Assembly (NCBI RefSeq): GCF_003437535.1
Contig: NZ_QSQT01000001.1
Coordinates: forward strand, 62,001 to 126,000
Length of the DNA stretch: 64,000 nt
DNA from: Phocaeicola plebeius
GTDB lineage: Bacteria > Bacteroidota > Bacteroidia > Bacteroidales > Bacteroidaceae
Direction: 5' to 3'
Part shown: positions 27,645-35,301 of the stretch, one piece after another
How the letters are laid out: each line of letters opens with the position of its first letter
Position numbering within the stretch: position 1 is the first letter of the stretch
Notes under the pieces: generated by a model
The model's input: only the letters and a program-made list of their open reading frames with translations
Database searches by the model: none
Told to the model about the DNA's origin: nothing
Made by a program: the position numbers and the translations under genes

Positions 27645-28619
27645 ATGAACAAAATTGACTTAATAAAGCAGCCTGTAGAAAAAGAATTAGAGGAATTCAG
27701 AGGGCTTTTTGAAAACTCTTTGACGAGTACAGACCCTCTTTTGGGAGAGGTGTTGGCTTACATCAAGAAACGGAGCGGAAAGATGATGCGTCCTATTCTG
27801 GTGATGCTGACGGCTAAATTGTTCGGTACATTAAATCAGTCAACCTTTCATGCGGCATTGTCGCTGGAACTGCTCCATACCGCCAGTCTGGTACACGATG
27901 ATGTGGTAGATGAGAGTGATAAGCGTCGGGGGCAGTCTTCTGTAAACGCAATCTACAATAATAAAGTTTCCGTACTGGTAGGCGATTATATGCTGGCCAC
28001 AAGTCTGAAGCATGCCGCTCTGACTGGTAAGGTGGAACTGGTAGAACTGGTGGCTACTTTAGGACAGGAATTGTCGGAAGGTGAGATTCTGCAGTTAGGC
28101 AATATTGGTAAGGAAGATTTCTCAGAGGAGGCATATTTCGATGTCATCCGGAAGAAGACAGCTGCCCTGTTTAAGGCCAGTTCGCAGAGTGGAGCTGTAT
28201 CAGTAGGAGCCGTGCAGGAAGAGGTAATGAAAGCTGGATTGTTAGGTGAAATGATTGGTATTGCCTTCCAGATAAAGGACGATATCTTTGATTACTTCGA
28301 GAGTTCGGAGCTGGGCAAGCCTACAGGAAACGATATGCTGGAAGGAAAGCTCACGCTTCCTGCCTTGTATGTACTGAACCAGACGGGGGATGACAGCTTG
28401 AAGCAGACCGCCTTGAAGATACGTTCCTTGGAAGCTTCGAAAGAGGAGATAGCGAACTTTGTAGAAACCGTGAAAGAAAAGGGAGGTATTGAATACGCCA
28501 CCCGCATGATGTACGAGTTCCGCGATAAGGCGCTGGCCCTGGTTCCCGCTTCGGCCGATTCCAGTCTGAAAGAAGCATTGACGGCTTATATCGATTATGT
28601 GATTGAACGAAATAAATGA
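27645..28619 (+). CDS. Trans-polyprenyl diphosphate synthase
   Basis: A 324-residue all-helical prenyltransferase that condenses isopentenyl diphosphate with an allylic diphosphate to make long-chain prenyl diphosphates, probably the menaquinone side chain. Both aspartate-rich motifs are intact: HDDVVDE near residue 85 and IKDDIFDYF near residue 210, with the GKMMRP segment near the N-terminus. An ATG six bases upstream (27639) is also possible. It is a single gene ending at a strong terminator shared with convergent deoC. The chain length of the product cannot be read from the sequence. Confidence 0.93.
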   Translation: MNKIDLIKQPVEKELEEFRGLFENSLTSTDPLLGEVLAYIKKRSGKMMRPILVMLTAKLFGTLNQSTFHAALSLELLHTASLVHDDVVDESDKRRGQSSVNAIYNNKVSVLVGDYMLATSLKHAALTGKVELVELVATLGQELSEGEILQLGNIGKEDFSEEAYFDVIRKKTAALFKASSQSGAVSVGAVQEEVMKAGLLGEMIGIAFQIKDDIFDYFESSELGKPTGNDMLEGKLTLPALYVLNQTGDDSLKQTALKIRSLEASKEEIANFVETVKEKGGIEYATRMMYEFRDKALALVPASADSSLKEALTAYIDYVIERNK

Positions 28620-28624
28620 TTCAT

Positions 28625-28665
28625 AAAAAAAGCCCCTTTCTTTATCGAAGAAAAGGGCTTTTTTT
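28625..28665. terminator. Bidirectional terminator between polyprenyl synthetase and deoC
   Basis: A stem of about 11 bases (GCCCCTTTCTT against AAGAAAAGGGC, one mismatch) is flanked by seven A on the left and seven T on the right. It can therefore terminate both convergent transcripts. Confidence 0.88.
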
Positions 28666-28685
28666 ATGTCCTTATATGAGGTTTT

Positions 28686-29627
28686 TTAGAAGAACTTGGT
28701 TTCACTTCCTACAATGTCAGAAAGCAATAAGTTGGCCATGCGGCTTGTACCTAGACGGAACAGCTCGTTGGTCAGCCATTCTTCTCCTAACAGCTCTTTT
28801 ACGATGGTGTAGTATACTAATGCATCGTGCACGGAGTTAATGCCTCCAGCGGGCTTAAATCCTACTTTACGTCCGGTTTCCAGGAAGTATTCCTTGATGG
28901 CCTGGCACATTACGTAAGCAGCTTCCGGTGTAGCAGCCGGACTTTCTTTTCCGGTAGAAGTCTTGATAAAGTCAGCACCTGAATACATAGATAGGATAGA
29001 AGCTTTCTTGATATTTGAAGCACTTCCCAATGCGCCGGTTTCCAGGATTACTTTTAAGTGCTTGTCGCCGCATACTTCTTTCAGTTCTTCGATTTCATCG
29101 CACATACCTTCGTAGTCACCGCTCAGAAATTTGCCCACAGAAATTACGATATCTATTTCGTCTGCGCCACTATGAATAGCCATGGCCGTCTCGGCAACTT
29201 TTACTTCAATGAAGGTCTGTGAAGAGGGGAAACCTCCCGATACGCAGGCAATCTTCACGTCGTCTGCTTCCAGTGTATCGTTGACGATTTCAGCCATGTT
29301 GGGATATACACAGATAGCTGCCACGTTTTTCAGGTCAGGGTAGCGGTCGACAAACTCATTGACCTTTTCCGTGAATTTCATCACGCTTGTGTCGCTGTCT
29401 GTACATTTCAGCGTAGTCAAGTCAATACAATTGAAAAGAAATTTCTTTACTTCCTTCGTATTGTTTTCTTCCAGGTGCTTTTCGATGAGTCGGGCTGTTT
29501 TTTCCGCGATTTCATCGTCCTTCAGATTCGTTTGATATTTGCTCAACGCATCTTCGTACTTGTTGTACTGGCTCTCTTCTTCGTGCGTATGTTCGCATCC
29601 GCACGCATGTTCGTGATTAGGATTCAT
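28686..29627 (-). CDS. deoC: Deoxyribose-phosphate aldolase
   Basis: A 313-residue class I aldolase that cleaves 2-deoxyribose 5-phosphate to glyceraldehyde 3-phosphate and acetaldehyde in deoxynucleoside catabolism. The Schiff-base lysine lies in FIKTSTG and the second catalytic lysine in VGFKPAGGI. The protein is longer than the roughly 220-260 residues of short DeoC forms. The N-terminal extension begins with a His/Cys-rich patch (residues 4-16, HEHACGCEHTH) that looks able to bind metal. It is the last gene of a minus-strand run and lies five bases after the MazG-like gene. Confidence 0.95.
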   Translation of the reverse strand: MNPNHEHACGCEHTHEEESQYNKYEDALSKYQTNLKDDEIAEKTARLIEKHLEENNTKEVKKFLFNCIDLTTLKCTDSDTSVMKFTEKVNEFVDRYPDLKNVAAICVYPNMAEIVNDTLEADDVKIACVSGGFPSSQTFIEVKVAETAMAIHSGADEIDIVISVGKFLSGDYEGMCDEIEELKEVCGDKHLKVILETGALGSASNIKKASILSMYSGADFIKTSTGKESPAATPEAAYVMCQAIKEYFLETGRKVGFKPAGGINSVHDALVYYTIVKELLGEEWLTNELFRLGTSRMANLLLSDIVGSETKFF

Positions 29628-29632
29628 ATACT

Positions 29633-29953
29633 TTATAGTTTAGGGTTGTTTTTATGTCTTTCCTTATCTCGGTTGGTTTTCTTCTCCAGGTTCTTTCTGA
29701 ACGCTTCCGTCAGGTCCACACCCGTCTGGTTGGCCAGACAGAGTAACACCCAGAGCACGTCGGCCATTTCATCGCCCAAGTCCGTTTTTTCGCCTGCCTT
29801 GAACGACTGGTCGCCGTAGGTGCGTGCCATGATGCGTGCCAGTTCACCCACTTCTTCTGTGAGCACAGCCATATTGGTCAGCTCACTGAAGTACCTTACT
29901 CCGTACGTCTTTATCCATTCGTCTACGGTCTTCTGTGCTTCTTCCAGTGTCAT
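29633..29953 (-). CDS. MazG-like nucleotide pyrophosphohydrolase
   Basis: A 106-residue all-helical NTP pyrophosphohydrolase. The metal-binding pattern is visible as LTEEVGELAR followed by DLGDEMADVLW, the EExxE and ExxD motifs of the MazG/dCTPase superfamily. It probably removes aberrant nucleoside triphosphates; the exact substrate is unknown. It lies two bases after dtd and five before deoC, so the three form a tight translational unit. Confidence 0.88.
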   Translation of the reverse strand: MTLEEAQKTVDEWIKTYGVRYFSELTNMAVLTEEVGELARIMARTYGDQSFKAGEKTDLGDEMADVLWVLLCLANQTGVDLTEAFRKNLEKKTNRDKERHKNNPKL

Positions 29954-29955
29954 GG

Positions 29956-30408
29956 TTATTCCTTGTTTTTGGTGTCCATGCAGATGGTCACCGGTCCGTT
30001 GTTCAATAATTCCACCTTCATGTCGGCCCCGAACTCACCGGTTTCCACTTCTTTTCCCAGGGCAATGCTCAATTCATTGCAGAAGTATTCGTATAGAGGA
30101 ACGGCAATTTCATGTCCGGCAGCCCGGATGTAAGAGGGGCGGTTTCCCTTCTTGGTCGAAGCCATCAGTGTGAACTGGCTTACCACCAAGATTTCTCCCT
30201 GCACATCCAGAATGGACTTGTTCATTACGCCATTCTCATCGTCAAAAACACGGAGGTTGACAATCTTCTTGCAGAGCCAGTCTGCATCTTCCTGCGAGTC
30301 GGCAGCTTCAATGCCGAGCAGAATCATGAAGCCTTCTTTGATGGCCGATTTACAAATTCCGTCAATGGTCACGGATGCGTGTGTCACGCGCTGTATAACT
30401 ACTCTCAT
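29956..30408 (-). CDS. dtd: D-aminoacyl-tRNA deacylase
   Basis: A 150-residue cytoplasmic proofreading enzyme that releases D-amino acids (and glycine mischarged on tRNA-Ala) from tRNA. The N-terminus MRVVIQRVTHASVT, the SQFTLMA segment near residue 80 and the GPVT motif near the C-terminus are the family's hallmarks. It sits between uvrC (33 bases upstream) and the MazG-like gene, in the same direction as mnmG and apt. Confidence 0.96.
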   Translation of the reverse strand: MRVVIQRVTHASVTIDGICKSAIKEGFMILLGIEAADSQEDADWLCKKIVNLRVFDDENGVMNKSILDVQGEILVVSQFTLMASTKKGNRPSYIRAAGHEIAVPLYEYFCNELSIALGKEVETGEFGADMKVELLNNGPVTICMDTKNKE

Positions 30409-30441
30409 GTGATTCGTCTTGTTTCTACAAAAATAATCAAA

Positions 30442-32274
30442 TTATTTGGATTCCGACAGTGATTCCTTGACGCTTTTCGCTGCACTTTCTCCAATCACTT
30501 CTGCAATCTCTTCCAAGCTGGCTTGCCGGATGCGGGCCACACTCTTGAATGTTTTCAGCAGGGCTGTTTTCCGCTTGTCGCCGACACCTTTGATATGGTC
30601 GAGTGCAGAGGCAATCTGGCTTTTGCTTCTTTTTTCCCGGTGGAAGGTGATGGCAAAGCGGTGCACCTCATCCTGGATATTTTCCAGTAGATGGAAAAGG
30701 GGAGTGCCTTGCTTGATGCCGAGCGTCTGCGGTGGAAATCCAAACAGCACTTCCGACGTACGGTGACGGTTGTTCTTGGCAAGACCCACAATGGGAATCT
30801 GCAAGTGTAGCTCGTCTTCTATCACCTGTTTTACCACTTCCATTTGGCCTTTTCCTCCATCCGTCAGAATCAGGTCGGGCAGTTCACCTTGCTCTTCCAG
30901 AATGCGGCTGTAGCGCCGACGTACCACTTCCTGCATGGAAGCGTAATCATCTGGTCCCACCACCGTTTTGATAAGGTATTTCCGGTAGTCTTTTTTGCTG
31001 GGTTTGGCTTTCTTGAACACCACGCAGGCAGCCACTGCATCCGCCCCCTGAATGTTGGAGTTATCAAAACACTCAATGTGGTTCGGCATTTTCTCCAGTT
31101 GCAGCTGTGCCTGAATCTCTTTCATCAGCCGCACGCTCCGCTGCTCCGGATTCAGTTTCTCGGCCTGATTCAGACGGTCCACTTTATACTGCTTCACGTT
31201 CATCAGCGAAAGGTCGAGCAAGTGCTTTTTCTCGCCCTTTTTAGGAATCGTGAGCGTCACGCCGTTCATTTCCATGTCCAGTTCAAAAGGCACGATGATT
31301 TCCTTCGACGTGCTTTTATAGCGTTCGCGCATTTCCACGATACCCAACTGCAGCAACTCTTCCTTGCTCTCGTTCATGCGCACCTTGTATTCGAAGGTGA
31401 AGGCCTGGTTGATGCATCCGTTGGTAATGTGCAGGTAGTTGATGTACGCCGTATTCTCGTCCGTTTCTATGGAGAATACGTCAATGTGATGAAGCACCGA
31501 ACTCACTACTTCACTCTTAGCGCGATAGCTTTCAATGAGCATGTATTGCTCCTTGAGTTTTTGTGCTTCCTCAAACTTCATCTCTTCTGCCAGGCGTTTC
31601 ATTTCCTCCATCAGCGCATTGCTTACCTTTTGGGTATTGCCTTTCAGCAGCTCCCTTGCCTGCGCTATCTGTTGCATGTATTCTTCGTGCGACTGCTTCC
31701 CGATGCAGGGTCCTTTACAGTTCTTGATGTGGTATTCCAGGCAGACCTTGAACTTCCCCTGCGCAATGTTTTCGGGCGTCAGTGCCAGGTGGCAGGTACG
31801 GAGCGGATACAGTTTTTTTATCAGCTCTAGCAAGGCCATCATGGAAGGCACGTGGCTGTACGGGCCGAAGTAATTCGAACCGTCGCGAATAATCTTCCGG
31901 GTCTTGTAGATGCGTGGGAAATACTCGTTGCTGATGCAGATGGAAGGGTAGGTCTTGTCGTCCTTCAGCAGCACGTTGTATCTTGGCTTGTATTTCTTGA
32001 TCAGGTTATTCTCCAGCAGCAGGGCATCCTCTTCCGAGTTCACCACGATGTAGCGGATGTCGGCAATCTTGGAAACCAGCATGCGTGTCTTGGCCGACTG
32101 GTGGTCCTTGGAGAAATAAGAATAGACACGGCGCTTCAGATTCTTGGCTTTTCCCACGTAGATGATGACCCCTTCCTTGTTCAGGTATTGGTAGATGCCC
32201 GGACCTTCCGGAAGGTTCAATACGATTCCTTTCAGGTATTCACTGGTGTTGCTTGTCTTTTCTGTTTCTTCCAT
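30442..32274 (-). CDS. uvrC: UvrABC excinuclease subunit C
   Basis: A 610-residue nuclease that makes both incisions around bulky DNA lesions in nucleotide excision repair. The GIY-YIG domain lies near residues 20-100 (GPGIYQYLN, YVGKAKNLKRR). A UVR motif that binds UvrB follows (about 205-240), then the RNase H-like C-terminal nuclease with ECFDNSNIQG and LTDGGKGQ (about 390-500). A helix-hairpin-helix pair lies near 555-605 (IKGVGDKRKTALLKTF). All expected domains are intact. The gap to apt contains two hairpins. Confidence 0.97.
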   Translation of the reverse strand: MEETEKTSNTSEYLKGIVLNLPEGPGIYQYLNKEGVIIYVGKAKNLKRRVYSYFSKDHQSAKTRMLVSKIADIRYIVVNSEEDALLLENNLIKKYKPRYNVLLKDDKTYPSICISNEYFPRIYKTRKIIRDGSNYFGPYSHVPSMMALLELIKKLYPLRTCHLALTPENIAQGKFKVCLEYHIKNCKGPCIGKQSHEEYMQQIAQARELLKGNTQKVSNALMEEMKRLAEEMKFEEAQKLKEQYMLIESYRAKSEVVSSVLHHIDVFSIETDENTAYINYLHITNGCINQAFTFEYKVRMNESKEELLQLGIVEMRERYKSTSKEIIVPFELDMEMNGVTLTIPKKGEKKHLLDLSLMNVKQYKVDRLNQAEKLNPEQRSVRLMKEIQAQLQLEKMPNHIECFDNSNIQGADAVAACVVFKKAKPSKKDYRKYLIKTVVGPDDYASMQEVVRRRYSRILEEQGELPDLILTDGGKGQMEVVKQVIEDELHLQIPIVGLAKNNRHRTSEVLFGFPPQTLGIKQGTPLFHLLENIQDEVHRFAITFHREKRSKSQIASALDHIKGVGDKRKTALLKTFKSVARIRQASLEEIAEVIGESAAKSVKESLSESK

Positions 32275-32301
32275 GTCGTAGGGTTCTTGTCAGGGTGAAT
32301 A

Positions 32302-32340
32302 CAGCCTTCTTTGAGGAGAGGTTTCCTGCAAAGAAGGCTG
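32302..32340. other. 12-bp inverted repeat between apt and uvrC
   Basis: CAGCCTTCTTTG (32302-32313) and its exact complement (32329-32340) enclose a 15-base loop in which AGGA and TCCT can also pair. There is no T tract on either strand, so it is not a classical terminator. A smaller CCCC/GGGG hairpin follows at about 32351-32367. It may attenuate or process the apt-uvrC transcript. Confidence 0.55.
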
Positions 32341-32379
32341 CATATAATTTCCCCCTTTTTGTAGGGGATTCTTCTCGTG

Positions 32380-32904
32380 TTATAGTTCTAAAAGGGTAGT
32401 GACCTCTACGTCCTTTTCGAAAGCGTTTCTTCCGTTCAGTCCTTTCAGCTCGATGACGAAGTTGACATACGCTTTCTCCACGCCGCAGCGTTTTACCAGT
32501 CGGTAAGCTGCCGCCATGGTTCCGCCCGTAGCCAGCAAGTCGTCGTGCAGCAATACTACGTCGTCTTTGCTGATGGCATCCTTGTGAAGCTGTATGGTGT
32601 CGGTTCCATACTCCTTGGCGTAAGTTTCTTCAATGACTTCAGCCGGCAACTTTCCGGGCTTGCGGGCCATGATGAATCCGGCTCCTAAGCGGGCCGCCAA
32701 GGCACCTCCCAAGATGAATCCTCTGGACTCGATACCTACCACTTTGGTAATCCCTTTGTCCTTGTACAGCTCATACAATTCGTCTATCATGCCCTGCAAG
32801 CATTCCGCATTTTTGAACAGGGTAGTGACGTCGTAGAACAGAATTCCGGGCTTGGGGAAATCGGGTATTTCTCGAAGGTTTTTCTTTAATGTTTCTTTAT
32901 TCAT
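32380..32904 (-). CDS. apt: Adenine phosphoribosyltransferase
   Basis: A 174-residue purine-salvage enzyme that converts adenine and PRPP to AMP. The PRPP-binding motif is VVLLHDDLLATGGT (about 115-128), and the ESRGFILGGALA and RKPGKLP segments are typical. It lies between mnmG and uvrC on the same strand. The 57-base gap to mnmG contains a perfect parS sequence, so its promoter region, if any, overlaps a chromosome-partitioning site. Confidence 0.96.
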   Translation of the reverse strand: MNKETLKKNLREIPDFPKPGILFYDVTTLFKNAECLQGMIDELYELYKDKGITKVVGIESRGFILGGALAARLGAGFIMARKPGKLPAEVIEETYAKEYGTDTIQLHKDAISKDDVVLLHDDLLATGGTMAAAYRLVKRCGVEKAYVNFVIELKGLNGRNAFEKDVEVTTLLEL

Positions 32905-32937
32905 ATCCAGTATTTTATGTGTATTCCTTAAACAAAT

Positions 32938-32953
32938 TGTTTCACGTGAAACA
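32938..32953. promoter_or_regulatory. parS: Perfect parS centromere-like site
   Basis: The 16-base palindrome TGTTTCACGTGAAACA is identical to the widely conserved bacterial parS consensus bound by ParB/Spo0J. It occupies the short spacer between the mnmG stop and the apt start. In most bacteria parS sites cluster near the replication origin, and mnmG (gidA) is a common origin neighbour. No parA or parB gene is in this window. Confidence 0.88.
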
Positions 32954-32961
32954 TACCTGCT

Positions 32962-34833
32962 TTATCGTCCCAAAAGCACTAACAGCACGTTGATGTCGCT
33001 CGGTGATACGCCGGGGATGCGGCTGGCTTGTGCCAGGGTTTCCGGGTCTATCTTCACCAGCTTCTGGCGGGCTTCGGTCGACAGGGATTGCAGGTTCGCG
33101 TAGTCAAACTTTCCTTTGATTCGGATGGACTCCAACCGGTGTATCTTGTCGGCAATCGTACGCTCCCGGTCGATGTAGCCTTTGTACTTGATGCGGATTT
33201 CGGCTGCCTCGATTACCTCTTCTTTTCGGTCCTCGATTTTGTCGAGTGCTGCCTGGAAGGCGGGGATATAAGGAGCGATATTTTCAATCGTAATCTGCGG
33301 ACGGCTGATTAAGTCAACCAGCTTGCATCCGTGAGTAAGCGGAGCTGTTCCTAACTTTTCGAGGGCGTCGTTTATTTTGTCGGCCTTCACGGAGAAGGTG
33401 CTTACGAAGTTTACGATGCGGTCTATTTCGGCCCGTTTCTTTTGCAGGATTTCGTAGCGGTCGGCTTTCACCAGTCCCAGCTGATAAGCCCGTTCGGTCA
33501 GTCGCATGTCGGCATCATCCTGACGAAGCAAGATGCGGTATTCCGCTCTCGAAGTAAACATACGGTACGGCTCATCCACACCTTTGGTCACGAGGTCGTC
33601 AATCAGTACACCGATGTAAGCTTCGTCGCGTCCCAGCACGAATGGCTCGCCGCCGTGGCAGTTCAGGTGCGCGTTGATACCTGCAATGATACCCTGTCCG
33701 CCGGCTTCTTCGTATCCGGTTGTCCCGTTCACCTGTCCGGCAAAGAAGAGGTTTTTCACCATCTTCGATTCCAATGTATGCTTCAACTGTGTCGGGTCGA
33801 AGTAGTCGTATTCGATGGCATATCCCGGGCGGTACACCACCAGGTCTTTGAAGCAAGGAATCTTCTTCAGTGCCTCCAGCTGGATGTCCATCGGGAGTGA
33901 AGAAGAGAAGCCGTTCAGGTAAAGTTCCTGTGTGGTTTCACCTTCCGGTTCTAGGAACAACTGGTGTTGCGGCTTATCAGGAAAGGTCACGATTTTGGTT
34001 TCGATACTCGGACAGTAACGCGGTCCGATGCTCTGGATTTGTCCGTTGAAAAGGGGAGAGTCGGCCAGTCCTTTCCGGAGTGTGTCGTGCACCTCTTCGT
34101 TGGTAAAGCAGGTCCAGCATTGCAGCTGTTTCAGGTGGCGCGGTTCGCTGATAAACGAGAAGCGGTGGAAATCATTCTCGCCGTCCTGTGTGTCCATCAG
34201 GTCAAAGTGCACGCTCTTTCCGTCGATGCGCACCGGGGTACCCGTCTTCATGCGTCCGGCCGTAATGCCGTGGCGGGTGATGGATTCAGTCAGGTGATAC
34301 GATGCCGGTTCCGCACAGCGTCCTCCTGCCAGCATCTTGTGTCCGATGTGCATCAGACCGTTCAGGAAAGTACCGGCAGTCAGCACCACACATTTGGCAT
34401 GAAACGTCACTCCCCAGCAAGTCACCACGCCGGTCACTTCGCCATTCTCCACCAACAACTCTTCCACCGTATCTTGCCAGATATGCAGGTTGGGCAGGTT
34501 CTCCAGAATTTCTCTCCAGGCCCAGATAAATTTTCCTCGGTCGCACTGGGCGCGCGGACTCCACATGGCCGGTCCTTTGGAACGGTTCAGCATACGGAAC
34601 TGGATGGCGGTCTTGTCTGTCACCAGTCCCATGTATCCTCCCAAGGCGTCAATCTCTCTGACGATTTGTCCCTTGGCAATACCCCCTACGGCCGGGTTAC
34701 AGCTCATCTGCCCGATTTTGTTCATGTCCATTGTAATCAGGCAGGTCTTTGAGCCCAGATTGGCTGCCGCAGCCGCTGCTTCACATCCGGCATGACCGGC
34801 TCCGATTACGATTACATCATACTTGAAATCCAT
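32962..34833 (-). CDS. mnmG: tRNA uridine-5-carboxymethylaminomethyl modification enzyme MnmG (GidA)
   Basis: A 623-residue FAD-dependent enzyme that, with MnmE, installs the carboxymethylaminomethyl group at wobble U34 of certain tRNAs. The FAD-binding GAGHAGCEAA motif is at residue 12. GTFLNGLMHIG lies near 155-165, and the second FAD motif GQVNGTTGYEEAGGQG is near 370. The C-terminal helical MnmE-interacting domain (about 540-620) ends in IPGVSPSDINVLLVLL. It appears to head a run through apt, uvrC, dtd, the MazG-like gene and deoC. A -7 box overlaps the end of the ybeY gene upstream. Confidence 0.97.
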   Translation of the reverse strand: MDFKYDVIVIGAGHAGCEAAAAAANLGSKTCLITMDMNKIGQMSCNPAVGGIAKGQIVREIDALGGYMGLVTDKTAIQFRMLNRSKGPAMWSPRAQCDRGKFIWAWREILENLPNLHIWQDTVEELLVENGEVTGVVTCWGVTFHAKCVVLTAGTFLNGLMHIGHKMLAGGRCAEPASYHLTESITRHGITAGRMKTGTPVRIDGKSVHFDLMDTQDGENDFHRFSFISEPRHLKQLQCWTCFTNEEVHDTLRKGLADSPLFNGQIQSIGPRYCPSIETKIVTFPDKPQHQLFLEPEGETTQELYLNGFSSSLPMDIQLEALKKIPCFKDLVVYRPGYAIEYDYFDPTQLKHTLESKMVKNLFFAGQVNGTTGYEEAGGQGIIAGINAHLNCHGGEPFVLGRDEAYIGVLIDDLVTKGVDEPYRMFTSRAEYRILLRQDDADMRLTERAYQLGLVKADRYEILQKKRAEIDRIVNFVSTFSVKADKINDALEKLGTAPLTHGCKLVDLISRPQITIENIAPYIPAFQAALDKIEDRKEEVIEAAEIRIKYKGYIDRERTIADKIHRLESIRIKGKFDYANLQSLSTEARQKLVKIDPETLAQASRIPGVSPSDINVLLVLLGR

Positions 34834-34858
34834 TAGCTTTTATGTTTTTAATCCTTTG

Positions 34859-34866
34859 CAAAAATA
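34859..34866 (-). promoter_or_regulatory. Putative -7 box of mnmG
   Basis: TATTTTTG on the minus strand fits TAnnTTTG, 26 bases before the mnmG start, in the short gap after ybeY. The -33 box would fall inside ybeY and is not clear. Confidence 0.4.
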
Positions 34867-34870
34867 CGAA

Positions 34871-35293
34871 TTACATGAAATCTTTCCGCATTTCCAGTGC
34901 TTTGTTTTCTGCGGCTTCCATGATTTTGCGTTCTCCCGGCCCCTTGTCATTGATGCCGCAAAGATGCAGTATGCCGTGTATGATTACGCGGTAGAGTTCC
35001 GTCTCATACGGCGCATTGAACTGTTCGGCGTTGGTGCGTACCGTGTCCAGGCTGATGAACAAATCGCCCGACAGTTTCTTGCCTTCGCAGTAGTCGAACG
35101 TAATGATGTCCGTGTAATAATCATGCTGCAAGTACTGGCGGTTCACCTCTAAGATCTTCTCGTCCGAACAGAAGATGTACGCTATTTCGCCCACCTTCTT
35201 GCCGTAGGTATCGGCCACGGCTTTGATCCATGCAGTCGTTTCGCGCTTCTTGATGGCGGGCATGTCTATGCCCTCTGTCTGATAACTAATCAT
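34871..35293 (-). CDS. ybeY: Endoribonuclease YbeY (16S rRNA maturation)
   Basis: A 140-residue metal-dependent RNase involved in 16S rRNA 3'-end maturation and ribosome quality control. The core is seen as DIITFDY, GDLFISLDTV and HGILHLCGIND. The usual third zinc ligand, a histidine in HxxxHxxGxDH, is replaced by aspartate here (GIND), which could still bind metal; this may be a lineage form rather than loss of function. It lies between the SpmAB-like gene (eight bases) and mnmG on the same strand. Confidence 0.92.
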   Translation of the reverse strand: MISYQTEGIDMPAIKKRETTAWIKAVADTYGKKVGEIAYIFCSDEKILEVNRQYLQHDYYTDIITFDYCEGKKLSGDLFISLDTVRTNAEQFNAPYETELYRVIIHGILHLCGINDKGPGERKIMEAAENKALEMRKDFM

Positions 35294-35301
35294 AGCTTAT
35301 G

